This document shows, in pieces, positions 8,731-16,494 of a DNA stretch of 64,000 nt. A program made the translations under genes and the position numbers. Origin of the DNA: an uncultured Ligilactobacillus sp. (lineage in GTDB: Bacteria; Bacillota; Bacilli; Lactobacillales; Lactobacillaceae). The stretch lies in assembly GCA_934215475.1 (NCBI GenBank), contig CAKPZY010000005.1, positions 9,080 through 73,079 on the forward strand, in the 5' to 3' direction. Numbering within the stretch: position 1 is the stretch's first letter; the number at the start of each line of letters is the position of its first letter. The notes beneath the pieces were generated by a model. The model was not told the origin of the DNA. It ran no database searches and saw only the letters and a program-made list of their open reading frames with translations.

Positions 8731-8763
8731 GGTCATTATTGTTTAATAGAAAAAGGGTACTTA

Positions 8764-9147
8764 TTACGATTTGTTCTTTGATTTAGGTTTGAGTTCTTCT
8801 TTGGTCTTAACATCGTCAACATGCAACTCCAGCTGAACCAACTCTAAACCTGTCATCTCCGTCAAAGCCTGGCTTACTTTCCTAGTAACTTGATGGAAAA
8901 CTTCTCTGGCATTAGCTCCGTATTCAATACTTGCATTTAATTTCAACGAAACTTGCTTTTCTCCCACTTCTGCGGAGATCCCTTTTGTCGGATCATCTGA
9001 AGAAGATAGAGAACTGGCAAATTCATTCAATGCACCACCGTTTAAACTAATGATCCCATCAACTTGTTGTGCTGTTAGTCCCGCGATCTTCCTGATAACA
9101 TCCTCATCAAACGTCAACTTTGTTTTAACGCCAGTATTCTCAGCCAT
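8764..9147 (-). CDS. asp23: Asp23/Gls24-family envelope stress protein
   Basis: A 127-residue Asp23/Gls24 (DUF322) protein. The family core LTFDEDVIRKIAGLTAQQVDG is followed by alternating beta strands and a Lys-rich tail. Members polymerise beneath the membrane through AmaP and help with cell-envelope stress. AGGAGG lies just upstream of ATG 9147. The gene follows DUF2273 by 12 nt and is the last of amaP / DUF2273 / asp23, the usual arrangement in Lactobacillales and staphylococci. Confidence 0.93.
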   Translation of the reverse strand: MAENTGVKTKLTFDEDVIRKIAGLTAQQVDGIISLNGGALNEFASSLSSSDDPTKGISAEVGEKQVSLKLNASIEYGANAREVFHQVTRKVSQALTEMTGLELVQLELHVDDVKTKEELKPKSKNKS

Positions 9148-9159
9148 AATTCATTCCTC

Positions 9160-9354
9160 CTATTCTGCTATTTTATTTAAAATGGCTATGGCGATCTGCC
9201 GTGGTGAATCAAGTCCTTTGACTTGCAAAAAATGTCCAATTACGCCGCCCACGATCGTTACCACTGCGATCAGAAGGGTCCACCAGAAGCCTAAGGTGAT
9301 CCACAGTACACTGATCAACAGTCCCGCTGCGGCGCCAACATACGTTGCATTCAT
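9160..9354 (-). CDS. DUF2273 small membrane protein
   Basis: A 64-residue protein with two hydrophobic segments (about 5-22 and 24-45), characteristic of DUF2273, which is almost always encoded between amaP and asp23. The ATG at 9354 follows AAGGGGAG. A longer in-frame reading exists upstream but lacks a ribosome binding site and would overlap the amaP end. Its role is not established; a membrane accessory of the Asp23 complex is the natural inference. Confidence 0.85.
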   Translation of the reverse strand: MNATYVGAAAGLLISVLWITLGFWWTLLIAVVTIVGGVIGHFLQVKGLDSPRQIAIAILNKIAE

Positions 9355-9394
9355 AAAAAAACTCCCCTTCTTTCTGCTCGCACAGACTGGCTTC

Positions 9395-9946
9395 CTAAAC
9401 AACCGTGATCTTGTCGCCGGCACGATATGGGATCAACCGTAATTTCATTTTTTTCAAGTTGACACCAAGTGTTTGTTCCAAATTTTTGCCCAAACTATCA
9501 GCGACCTGTTTCTCCAAAGAATCGACATGCGAATCATCTACTAAAGTTGCTGTGACCTTAACCACCGCATTTTTCTTACGCCGGTTCAAACGAACTTTAA
9601 CATCAACATTAATCAACAATGGATATTCGGCAGATAAAACATCAGCCAAGCTATGTTCCACTCCAACTTTACCGACGGTTAGCCGATAACTATGGTCTTG
9701 CTCAAGAACCAACGTTTTAGTGCTGGTAGGGACAAACAAAATGATCAGCCAGGTCAATAAACCGACAAGTCCTATGAATACAAATGCTCCAATGGTAAAC
9801 CAGTGGCCATTTTCAGACATAAGAAACTTCTGCAAGGAATCTCCAGGAGCATAACGAGCCAAGAGCAATGCGTCAAGAAAGACCAGTGACAAGATCAATT
9901 GGATCACCGCGATCCAGCCGATCCATAACTTGCTTCCATGTGACAC
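9395..9946 (-). CDS. amaP: Alkaline shock response membrane anchor protein
   Basis: A 183-residue protein with two N-terminal membrane helices (about 8-30 and 52-75), then a cytoplasmic Asp23-like domain with alternating strands (VDVKVRLNRRKKNAVVKV). AmaP anchors Asp23 to the membrane. GTG at 9946 is preferred because AAAGGGGA lies 8 nt upstream; the frame extends to 9976 without a site. It heads the three-gene stress operon, 40 nt before DUF2273. Confidence 0.88.
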   Translation of the reverse strand: MSHGSKLWIGWIAVIQLILSLVFLDALLLARYAPGDSLQKFLMSENGHWFTIGAFVFIGLVGLLTWLIILFVPTSTKTLVLEQDHSYRLTVGKVGVEHSLADVLSAEYPLLINVDVKVRLNRRKKNAVVKVTATLVDDSHVDSLEKQVADSLGKNLEQTLGVNLKKMKLRLIPYRAGDKITVV

Positions 9947-10194
9947 AGAATCATCCCCTTTGTAAAGCGTTCTCATTTATCAACTAAAATATAACATAAA
10001 TATTTTTCCAATTATAGCGAAACACCTTTATTTTTTGGCTATATTCTTTATTTCCAAATGCGGTTTTTGGCAAAAATTGTATACATTTATTATGAAAAGC
10101 TTAGTTGTATACTATGTTTAATTTGGCAGAACAGAGATTACGAAATCAATGAAAAAGCAAATTGCCTCAAGCTTAATTCAAGGTTGGTCTCTGC

Positions 10195-10512
10195 TCACAT
10201 ATAGCGTGGAATATTCTTTCCGTTTGACTGCCAGATCTGACCAGAAAATCCAGTCAAGCGAAAAGTAAAACTAACACGTTTTCGCAATTCCCTCACAATT
10301 TGCTCAAAATAGATCCAGTCATATTCTTCAATCACTCTGAGTGGAACAGAACGGGTATTTTCTGCCCCTTTTTTGAAAATAAAAAAGAAATTAAACGAAT
10401 GATCGATTTTATCATTAACGATCTGGATCTGATAACGGGCCGTGATATGCGGTTTAAAGTAATGGTTGATCCGTTCTTCCATGACATCGACTTGATTTTT
10501 TGCCGGCTGCAT
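10195..10512 (-). CDS. Small protein of unknown function under a LexA-type promoter
   Basis: I do not recognise this 105-residue protein. It is basic and aromatic-rich, with an N-terminal helix (EERINHYF), a strand-rich middle (HSFNFFFIFKKG) and a helical REL-K segment before a C-terminal GFSGQIWQSNG stretch; no membrane helix or signal peptide. GAGG lies 8 nt before the ATG at 10512; another ATG at 10518 is too close to it. A consensus promoter whose spacer is a LexA-like palindrome lies directly upstream, so DNA-damage induction is the best clue to its role. Composition matches its neighbours. Confidence 0.65.
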   Translation of the reverse strand: MQPAKNQVDVMEERINHYFKPHITARYQIQIVNDKIDHSFNFFFIFKKGAENTRSVPLRVIEEYDWIYFEQIVRELRKRVSFTFRLTGFSGQIWQSNGKNIPRYM

Positions 10513-10531
10513 TTTCATCACCTCACTCTTT

Positions 10532-10559
10532 ATTATACGAACATATGTTTGAATTTCAA
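10532..10559 (-). promoter_or_regulatory. Promoter with embedded LexA/SOS-type operator
   Basis: On the minus strand TTGAAA (10554-10559) and TATAAT (10532-10537) are separated by 16 nt. The forward-strand sequence CGAACATATGTTTG at 10538-10551 fills the spacer and matches the Gram-positive LexA (DinR) consensus CGAACRNRYGTTYC at every position but the last. A repressor there would block polymerase directly. Confidence 0.7.
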
Positions 10560-10766
10560 GAGAAAAACCGCACTGTTTAAAAAATATCACCCGGTCACAC
10601 CACTTATCTCTGAGATCTTTAATCCAAAGAAGCGTGGACCATGCTTTGCGTTTTAAAAATAATTTCTTCATGACATATAGGAAAATCTGAAAATTAACAG
10701 TCAAAATGCATCATGTATGATATTGTTATTTTAGAAAATAAAATTCGTTCAAGGAGGACCATATAG

Positions 10767-11159
10767 ATGGCTGAAGATAACGTTAACGACCGTTTAACAG
10801 AAAACTCGCATGGGATTCCCCGTGTTAAACCGGATGAACAGAGAAAATATTTAGGTACGTTCCGCGAACGCGTGGCTTTGACTCTCAACCAAGGCGAGGC
10901 ACAACAGGCGAAATTTATTGATGTGCTCCACCGAGAATTAGATCATCATCCAGAATACCAGCTATTGATAAATGGCAATTCTTCGCAAACTGCTCTCAAT
11001 AATCTAACAGAACTGTCTGATGAGGTGAACAACCACTCCACAGTACTTGGCGGAAGTGCTGCACCCGGCGGGATAGAATCTTTGGCTGCAGTCGTCTGTG
11101 CCAAAGATAAAGCACTGCACATTGACGAAGTAGATGCATCTAAAAGATTACCGCAATAA
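10767..11159 (+). CDS. yueI: YueI-family (DUF1694) protein
   Basis: A 130-residue cytoplasmic protein of the YueI family, recognised by the N-terminal block GIPRVKPDEQRKYLGTFRERV. The family is widespread in Firmicutes and has no established function; the fold resembles small Rossmann-like domains. AAGGAGG precedes ATG 10767. It converges with the antiporter gene over a shared terminator. Confidence 0.85.
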   Translation: MAEDNVNDRLTENSHGIPRVKPDEQRKYLGTFRERVALTLNQGEAQQAKFIDVLHRELDHHPEYQLLINGNSSQTALNNLTELSDEVNNHSTVLGGSAAPGGIESLAAVVCAKDKALHIDEVDASKRLPQ

Positions 11160-11162
11160 AAA

Positions 11163-11225
11163 AACAGCTGAGGTGTTTGTGCCCGACATATTTTGTCGTG
11201 AATCAAACACTTAGGCTGTTTTTTT
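11163..11225. terminator. Shared terminator of yueI and the antiporter gene
   Basis: AACAGC-AGGTGTTTG and CAAACAC-GCTGTT arms pair across a GACA/TGTC-capped loop and end in eight Ts on the plus strand. The 3' arm overlaps the last codons of the convergent antiporter gene. Confidence 0.8.
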
Positions 11226-12380
11226 TGCAATTTGGTTGATCTCTGCCCGTAAAATAAAGGGCGCCAATAAAGTCGTAACCACGATCGCCCCGATCACAGC
11301 AGAGTAATTGTCGGTGGATAATAAGTGCGCATTGAAACCTATTTGAGCAATGATCAAAGCCATTTCGCCGCGAGAAATCATCCCAGCGCCGATCATGGTC
11401 GAACTGGCATAGTCAAAATGGGCAAGGTGTGCGCCGATACCGGCCCCCAGCCATTTGGAAAATACACTCACAACAGTTAACACCGCAAATAACCCGAAGT
11501 CCGCTGCCAGTCCAGAAAGTGTCATATTTAAACCTACACTGATAAAGAACACTGGAATGAAAACAGCATAGCCGATCGGCTCGACCTTAATATCGATCTT
11601 GCGGTGGTATTTCGTTTGTCCAACTGCTAACCCGGCAAAAAACGCGCCGATTGCTGCGCTTAAGCCCACTTTCTCGGCCAAATACGCGGATCCAAGACAT
11701 AAAATAAGGGCCATCACTGTTTCTGAAACAGGTACCAGCCATCTTTCACCCAAGCGCATTAAGACGGGTACAACAAAACGTCCCATGATAAATAAAAAGA
11801 TAAAGAAACTGACTTGCAGTATAATGCCCAACCACAGTGGCAATTGACTGCTAGAATTGATCTGATCTCCCTCCAAGCTGATCAATACGCTCAGGACAAT
11901 AATTGATAAAACGTCGTCAACGACAGCAGCACCAAGGATCGTAGTTCCCTGCGGACTATTTAATTTGTGCATATTCTTCAAAACTTCCACTGATATTGAA
12001 ACGGAAGTTGCAGCAAAAATCACACCTAAAAACATATTTTCGGTTTGATTCAAGCCAAAGAACTCACCCACTAAAAAAGCTCCAATGATAGGTAAGATCA
12101 TTCCAGCCACAGCCACTAACAAGCTGGGTTTCAAATATCTTTTCAACAAACTAACGTCGCTTTCCAACCCGCCGATAAACATTAAAATTATTACACCAAT
12201 TTCAGAAAATACAGAGATAAAATTATTAGGAGATACCCAATTCAATACCGCGGGACCTATCAGAACACCAGCAAGCAGCTGGCCGATGACGGGCGGAAAA
12301 TTTAAGCGCGCACTCCAGTGACCAGCCACAGCAGTCACTATTAGTATTAAACAAAGGTTACCGATTGCAGCCAAATTCAT
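11211..12380 (-). CDS. CPA2-family cation/proton antiporter
   Basis: A 389-residue integral membrane protein with about 12-13 hydrophobic segments. It is an Na+/H+ or K+/H+ antiporter of the NapA/KefB group: the adjacent aspartates of the ion-binding site are in GAAVVDDVLS (about residue 155), and the N-terminal PPVIGQLLAGVLIGP block is typical. No C-terminal TrkA-N domain is present, which favours NapA-type Na+/H+ exchange. AAAGGA precedes ATG 12380. Its 5'UTR carries a terminator hairpin (12402-12472), so expression is probably controlled by attenuation. Confidence 0.85.
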   Translation of the reverse strand: MNLAAIGNLCLILIVTAVAGHWSARLNFPPVIGQLLAGVLIGPAVLNWVSPNNFISVFSEIGVIILMFIGGLESDVSLLKRYLKPSLLVAVAGMILPIIGAFLVGEFFGLNQTENMFLGVIFAATSVSISVEVLKNMHKLNSPQGTTILGAAVVDDVLSIIVLSVLISLEGDQINSSSQLPLWLGIILQVSFFIFLFIMGRFVVPVLMRLGERWLVPVSETVMALILCLGSAYLAEKVGLSAAIGAFFAGLAVGQTKYHRKIDIKVEPIGYAVFIPVFFISVGLNMTLSGLAADFGLFAVLTVVSVFSKWLGAGIGAHLAHFDYASSTMIGAGMISRGEMALIIAQIGFNAHLLSTDNYSAVIGAIVVTTLLAPFILRAEINQIAKKTA

Positions 12381-12401
12381 CCATTCCTTTCACATTTTAA
12401 T

Positions 12402-12472
12402 TAAAAAAACCATGGCCTAAAAATCTATCCTAGCAACCCAAACTAGGATAAGATTCTTGAAAGCCACGGCTC
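12402..12472 (-). promoter_or_regulatory. 5'UTR attenuator of the antiporter gene
   Basis: Reading on the minus strand, a TATAAT at 12499-12504 would start a transcript near 12492. The leader is almost all one structure: GCCGTGGCTT pairs with AGGCCATGGT (with G-T wobbles), enclosing a second helix ATCCTAG/CTAGGAT, and is followed by seven Ts. This is an intrinsic terminator only about 14 nt before the antiporter ribosome binding site. No minus-strand gene lies upstream that it could serve instead. Confidence 0.6.
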
Positions 12473-12655
12473 CAACCAATTTTAATTTAATTGTCAGTAT
12501 TATAACATAAAAAAGCGAAAACTAACGGCTTAGTTTAATCGACATTAGCGTAATCTCGATTGTCATTAAGCACTTATTAACAGTAGAAAACCTAAGCTAA
12601 ATCATGATAAACAAACTTCTCACCACTATTCAACGCACATATGCAGCCATAAATG

Positions 12656-12698
12656 AGGTTAACCTAAGGTGCTTTGACTTTTTTCATTTGGTTAACTA
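12656..12698 (+). promoter_or_regulatory. Paired GGTTAAC palindromes at the phosphoesterase promoter
   Basis: AGGTTAACCT (12656-12665, perfect) and TGGTTAACTA (12689-12698) have centres 33 bp apart, about three helical turns, and flank TTGACT (12674-12679), the likely -35 element. This looks like a double operator for a dimeric repressor. Confidence 0.45.
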
Positions 12699-12738
12699 AG
12701 CTTGAAGCAGAACATTTTTTAAAATTGGAGGTCTATAT

Positions 12739-13599
12739 ATGGAACACCGAATCGCGGTGATCTCTGATAGCCACGGAAATTCAACGGCACTGGAAGCGGT
12801 CGTTACTGATGCATTGAAACACGGTGCAGAAGAATTTTGGTCACTAGGAGATATGGTGCTTGGCGGAGCAACTTCTGAGGAATGTTTGCAGATCCTAGAT
12901 CAGATCAATACAAAACAAGCTTTATTGGGTAATTGGGAAGCCGACTATAACTTAGAGATGGCTCAGCCTAATTTTGATTTGAACGACCCGACCAATGTCT
13001 ATTTCACAATGCTAGTGAAGTATGAAAATAGCCGCTTCAATGAAAAACATCTTCACCAACTCACCCAGTTACCAATGAGTGCGCGTAAGAAACTAGGCAA
13101 CCTGGTTTTTTCGCTTACCCACAATCTGCCCGGGCAAAACCACGGTCATTCTCTTTATCCGACACAACCGGAAAAGAATTTTGACCAGTTGACGTTAGAT
13201 CAAACAATAGATGTCGCGATCTACGCTCACATCCACAGTCCCTTATGGCGCTATTCTGACACTGGACAAATTATCCTTAATCCAGGTTCGGTCGGACAGC
13301 CATGGGATACTCGCGGAAAGTTGTTAATAAATCGTGCAGCCAGCTATTTACTGCTAACAGTTTCTACACAAGGGATCGAAGATATTGATTTTCGGCGGGC
13401 ACCCTATGATCCAAATGTTGAAATACAAAAGGCAGAAGCAAATAATTTCCCTTATGTCGAATTAGAACGTAAATTATTGCTGACAGGAAATGCTTCAACC
13501 CATAACAAGCCGTTACTCAAAAAAATCAATGCAGCTCATCATTATGATGAAGAAGCTGCACAATATTTGCAGTTACTGCAAAAGAGAGCTGCTCAATAA
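12739..13599 (+). CDS. Metallophosphoesterase (YfcE/ApaH-like)
   Basis: A 286-residue calcineurin-like phosphoesterase. Metal ligands are visible in order: SDSHGN (DxH, about residue 9), LGDMV (GD), GNWE (a variant of GNHE with Trp replacing His), THN and YAHIHSP (HxH). The family hydrolyses phosphodiesters or dinucleoside polyphosphates; the substrate cannot be read from the sequence. The C-terminal 60 residues extend beyond the core fold. TTGGAGG precedes ATG 12739. The gene stands alone, with a palindrome-flanked promoter and a terminator behind it. Confidence 0.8.
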   Translation: MEHRIAVISDSHGNSTALEAVVTDALKHGAEEFWSLGDMVLGGATSEECLQILDQINTKQALLGNWEADYNLEMAQPNFDLNDPTNVYFTMLVKYENSRFNEKHLHQLTQLPMSARKKLGNLVFSLTHNLPGQNHGHSLYPTQPEKNFDQLTLDQTIDVAIYAHIHSPLWRYSDTGQIILNPGSVGQPWDTRGKLLINRAASYLLLTVSTQGIEDIDFRRAPYDPNVEIQKAEANNFPYVELERKLLLTGNASTHNKPLLKKINAAHHYDEEAAQYLQLLQKRAAQ

Positions 13600-13634
13600 T
13601 TAAAATTTGTTCCATGGAATCTAAATAAAGCATT

Positions 13635-13676
13635 GGCAACTACTGGTTACACACAGTTTTTGCCGGTGTTTTTTTG
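13635..13676 (+). terminator. Terminator after the phosphoesterase gene
   Basis: GGCAA-ct-ACTG pairs with CAGT-tt-TTGCC and is followed by GGTGTTTTTTT. Confidence 0.6.
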
Positions 13677-14087
13677 AATTTTGGCAAGACAGTAACTTTA
13701 AAAGGGGATATGGTCTCATTGATCAAACAAGCGCCCCGCGTTATTTTTAACTATGATCAAGCAGAAGACGACCAAAAACAGTTAAATTTGAATTGAATAT
13801 TCAAAGTTTTTACATGGAATGAAAAAACTCGCCGATCCGTTTCAGATCGGTGAGCTCAAAGCATTTTTACTTTTCAAAGTAATCAATACATATAGGGAGG
13901 TTATTGGTTACTGATTATATTGTACCAAATGTTTATTAGTTTGTGAAGAATCCTTAGCCACTATATATAATTATATTGATATAAAGCCTACACCCAACAT
14001 TCATACTGAACTCTAATCTTTCTCTCTCAAAACGTGCTGGTTTCCCAAACTATGAATCTATCAAAAATTACATTTCTATACGTGGGT
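13677..14087. other. Intergenic stretch with a possible coding remnant
   Basis: The plus strand stays open from about 13629 to 13796 and reads in part KTVTLKGDMVSLIKQAP, then VIFNYDQAEDDQ, but has no well-spaced start; an ATG at 13710 is only 2 nt after AAAGGGG. It may be a decayed gene end. From 13855 to 14087 the DNA is AT-rich; I see nothing else except the minus-strand terminator listed separately. Confidence 0.3.
13821..13854 (-). terminator. Minus-strand terminator
   Basis: CTCACCGATC and GATCGGCGAG arms (minus strand) form a 10-bp hairpin followed by six Ts. It lies 230 nt beyond the small gene at 14088 and probably ends its transcript. Confidence 0.75.
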
Positions 14088-14306
14088 TTAGTTTATTGTC
14101 TTCTTAGCCAAATCTACTTTGTACCTCGTTTTGCTTCCCTTTTCATCTTGAATAATGACGTAGTATAATGTATCATCCGCCTCGGTGTACCTTTCAACAT
14201 CTTGTATCCTTCCCGGTATGTGGGCCCTTTTTAAAATATCAGCGATTCTCTGCCTAATTTCGCGGCCAGCCAAGAAAGATTTAAAAAAATCATGATCGTT
14301 ATCCAA
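14088..14306 (-). CDS. Small hypothetical protein (72 aa)
   Basis: I do not recognise it. The 72 residues are charged, with an N-terminal helix (FLAGREIRQRIADILKRA) and a C-terminal beta hairpin (DTLYYVIIQDEKGSKTRYKV), which together resemble small PepSY-like or DUF folds; no membrane helix. A TTG at 14306 follows GAGGTGA with 7 nt spacing, which fixes the start. The long gap to the next gene and its own terminator suggest a single-gene transcript. Confidence 0.55.
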   Translation of the reverse strand: MDNDHDFFKSFLAGREIRQRIADILKRAHIPGRIQDVERYTEADDTLYYVIIQDEKGSKTRYKVDLAKKTIN

Positions 14307-14484
14307 AAAATCACCTCGATCAAAGAAGCCAATGATGAAAAAATTTAAGTCTAAACGATTGCCGGGTTCTAACGCGATAATGACTAGTGAAATGTAATGA
14401 CATCAAGTTGGGCGAAGATAAATATGAAATTAAGCTGATCAACTCATGTGCTCTCAGTTGTTTTTGCTGCATGAAACCTACATT

Positions 14485-14976
14485 TTACTCACGATCAAAT
14501 AAAGTAACTTGGGAATCATAGAAATTATCATTCAAATTTATTAGCAATTTTTTCACGGACTTATGAAACTCTTGCCAATTTTCATTATCTGCTGTTTTAT
14601 CTTCGTGACCGTCGAAATATAAGACACCGTACTTAGTCTGAATGCCCTTTTCGTCAGGGTGATACACTAAAAAGCCCAAAGAATTCCCTAAAATCACTTC
14701 ATAAATAGATGCTTTATCCCCCGGATCATAATCCTTGGTAAAACGCAACGTCACACTGTCGCGTTTTACCACTCTCTCCAACTCGGGCACAGCACGCAGT
14801 TCGGTATGGTATACCATTGCCAGCTGAGCGAACCGTTCCAAATCACGCCGCGGGATCTCCTCACCATTTGAGTAACCAAACAAGCGAGCACTTAAAGCCA
14901 ATTCATTTTTATAAACTACTTTACGTTTACCAGAAAGTGCAACTACATTGGTCAAAATATTCTCTAAGTAACTCAT
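14485..14976 (-). CDS. Hypothetical protein (163 aa)
   Basis: A soluble, charged protein I cannot assign. The N-terminal half is helical (LENILTNVVALSG, RRDLERFAQLAMVYH); the second half alternates strands (SIYEVILGNSLGFLVYH, TKYGVLYFDG) and ends in a helix (WQEFHKSVKKLLINLND). The ATG at 14976 is preceded by GGGGGCTCAAAG, an unconvincing ribosome binding site, but the codon use matches neighbouring genes. It follows a decayed gene on the same strand and may be part of a remodelled locus. Confidence 0.55.
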   Translation of the reverse strand: MSYLENILTNVVALSGKRKVVYKNELALSARLFGYSNGEEIPRRDLERFAQLAMVYHTELRAVPELERVVKRDSVTLRFTKDYDPGDKASIYEVILGNSLGFLVYHPDEKGIQTKYGVLYFDGHEDKTADNENWQEFHKSVKKLLINLNDNFYDSQVTLFDRE

Positions 14977-15104
14977 AATAACTTTGAGCCCCCTTCACAT
15001 CGCAAATTTATTTCAGATCGACAACTTCCTTTCGCTTCACCTTTATCTTAAACCAAAACTGGGTTTTAACCCACAATAAAGCACGGTATTGACAAAGAAG
15101 TAAA

Positions 15105-15137
15105 AAAAATCTGGAGTGCAACAACCTCCGGAACTAA
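15105..15137 (-). terminator. Terminator left behind the decayed gene
   Basis: On the minus strand CCGGAG and CTCCAG arms, one mismatch, are followed by eight Ts about 65 nt past the remnant stop at 15202. Confidence 0.55.
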
Positions 15138-15201
15138 CCACTTGCTATTTACCTTCTTTGGAGATCTTCATTGATTATTTTTAATTCACAAATTAATCTT
15201 T

Positions 15202-15470
15202 CTAATGATACAAAAAGTTGCATATTTCTGTGCCATCAGACTCATGTTCCCCAAGTTTTAAATAAAATGTTTGTCCTGTCCAAACAAACGGAGATGAATT
15301 CTGCATAACAAAAAAACCATGACCTTGCTCATTGGCATGATCATAGTTGGTGTAGTGGATATATTTTTTCTGTACTTGTACCTGCTTCTTAAGTAATTAT
15401 TTATAAATGCTTGGACAAATTTACACGCTTTCTAGTTTGGCGTGATAATAATCGTGTCTACAACACTTAA
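15202..15470 (-). pseudogene. Frameshifted remnant of an unrecognised gene
   Basis: On the minus strand a strongly protein-like frame ends at 15202: it reads KKYIHYTNYDHANEQGHG, then FFVMQNSSPFVWTGQTFYLK and GEHESDGTEICNFLYH before the stop. It has no start codon. The frame breaks near 15397, where the adjacent frame supplies KFVQAFINNYL, and again near 15425, where the third frame supplies HDYYHAKLESV. Joined, these make one continuous protein-like sequence, so two single-base indels have disabled the gene. I do not recognise the family. A terminator still follows, and 41-bp repeats occupy the upstream side. Confidence 0.6.
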
Positions 15471-15560
15471 ACTTTCCCAAATAAAGAAGTGGGACTCCAT
15501 AATTACGAAGTACTGAAAGGCACGCGCAGTAACAAATCCTTTTTTTACAGGATGTATGTT

Positions 15561-15724
15561 CAACTTAGTTCAATTATTCTATTTTTTGGACCATGTTTGC
15601 CAAACTTGATTCAATTACTCTGCTTTTTGGACCATGTTTGCCAAACTTAGTTCAGTTACTCCACTTTTTGGATCATTTTTGCCAAACTTGGTTCAGTTAT
15701 TCTGAAATTTTCGCGTATGCGTGT
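15561..15724. repeat. 41-bp tandem repeat, locus 2
   Basis: Four units of 40-42 bp begin at 15561, 15601, 15642 and 15683, the last decaying after half its length. The unit begins CAAACTTAGTTCAGTTACTC and continues TTTTTGGACCATGTTTGC. It has the same 41-bp period as the arrays at 3.1 and 26.9 kb and shares their TTTGG and TTTGYCARA edges, but its centre differs (TTGAtTCAA instead of GATACT/AGTATC). The sequence from 15725 to 16004 holds only the ohr promoter region. Confidence 0.8.
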
Positions 15725-16004
15725 CAAACTTGAGCTAGGGTCCACAAAAATAAAACGCCCAATCAAAACATTGGCATCTACGTTTTTGTTCTGTTATGGT
15801 ATGCATAGTTAATCGTGCACGATTATAACTGAAACTCTATCAAACTATTAGCTTTCCTTGAGAGATATTTGCTCCGGTTATTTGCAAGCGAGCCCTTTAT
15901 TAAATTGCCAGCTTTTAAGCTAATTAATTGAATCACTCTCGCATTTGATGTATATCTTGGATTGGTAAGCGAAAGGTCAAAGATTTTACGAAAGGAGCAT
16001 TTTA

Positions 16005-16427
16005 ATGAGTATAGATTATTCAAGTATGAAAAAAATAGGTGTTTCGCGTTCAGTTAATACTGGCGGTCGTGAGGGTGAGTCTGTCGCCCCCGATGGTACA
16101 TTTTCCACTAAAACTTCGATGACTAAAAAAGAAGGCGCAACCACACCAGAAATGTTGTTTGCGGCCGGTTTCTCAGCTTGTTTCAATAGTGCGATGTCCT
16201 TCACTTTAAGCAAAGCAGGGAAAGGTGACCTTCACAGAACTGTCACTGCCAATGTTGATCTCTACGCTGCTAGCCAAACAGATTTTAATTTAAAAGTTAG
16301 ACTAGTTGGTCACATCGATGGTGTCAGCCCAGAAGAAACTATTAAGTACATGCATGATACGGAAAAAGTTTGTCCTTACTCAAAGGCTGTCGCCGGAAAT
16401 ATTGACGTTGAGGTTTCAGCAGAATAG
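16005..16427 (+). CDS. ohr: Organic hydroperoxide resistance protein (Ohr/OsmC family)
   Basis: A 140-residue OsmC-fold thiol peroxidase that reduces organic hydroperoxides. Both catalytic cysteines are present: SACFNSA (about residue 57) and VCPYSKA (about 121), in the Ohr arrangement. The glycine-rich N-terminus VNTGGREGESV is typical of Ohr rather than OsmC. AAAGGAG precedes ATG 16005. No OhrR regulator is adjacent. Confidence 0.9.
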   Translation: MSIDYSSMKKIGVSRSVNTGGREGESVAPDGTFSTKTSMTKKEGATTPEMLFAAGFSACFNSAMSFTLSKAGKGDLHRTVTANVDLYAASQTDFNLKVRLVGHIDGVSPEETIKYMHDTEKVCPYSKAVAGNIDVEVSAE

Positions 16428-16445
16428 CCATTACTGCCAAAAAAT

Positions 16446-16494
16446 ATAGTCATCAAAAAGACGGGTATGTGCAGTCTTTTTGATGACTATTTTA
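16446..16494. terminator. Shared terminator of ohr and the convergent gene
   Basis: ATAGTCATCAAAAAGAC (16446-16462) pairs perfectly with GTCTTTTTGATGACTAT (16474-16490) and is followed by TTTT. Confidence 0.9.

Noticed and set aside
8575-8781. 68-codon plus-strand frame between csbD and asp23
   Set aside because: It covers the minus-strand asp23 terminator and has no ribosome binding site.
9958-9976. Catabolite-response (cre) site TGTAAAGCGTTCTCA upstream of amaP
   Set aside because: It has one extra base in the conserved core and fails the consensus spacing.
12402-12472. Terminator serving a gene upstream on the minus strand
   Set aside because: The next gene upstream is on the plus strand, so the hairpin can only belong to the antiporter leader.
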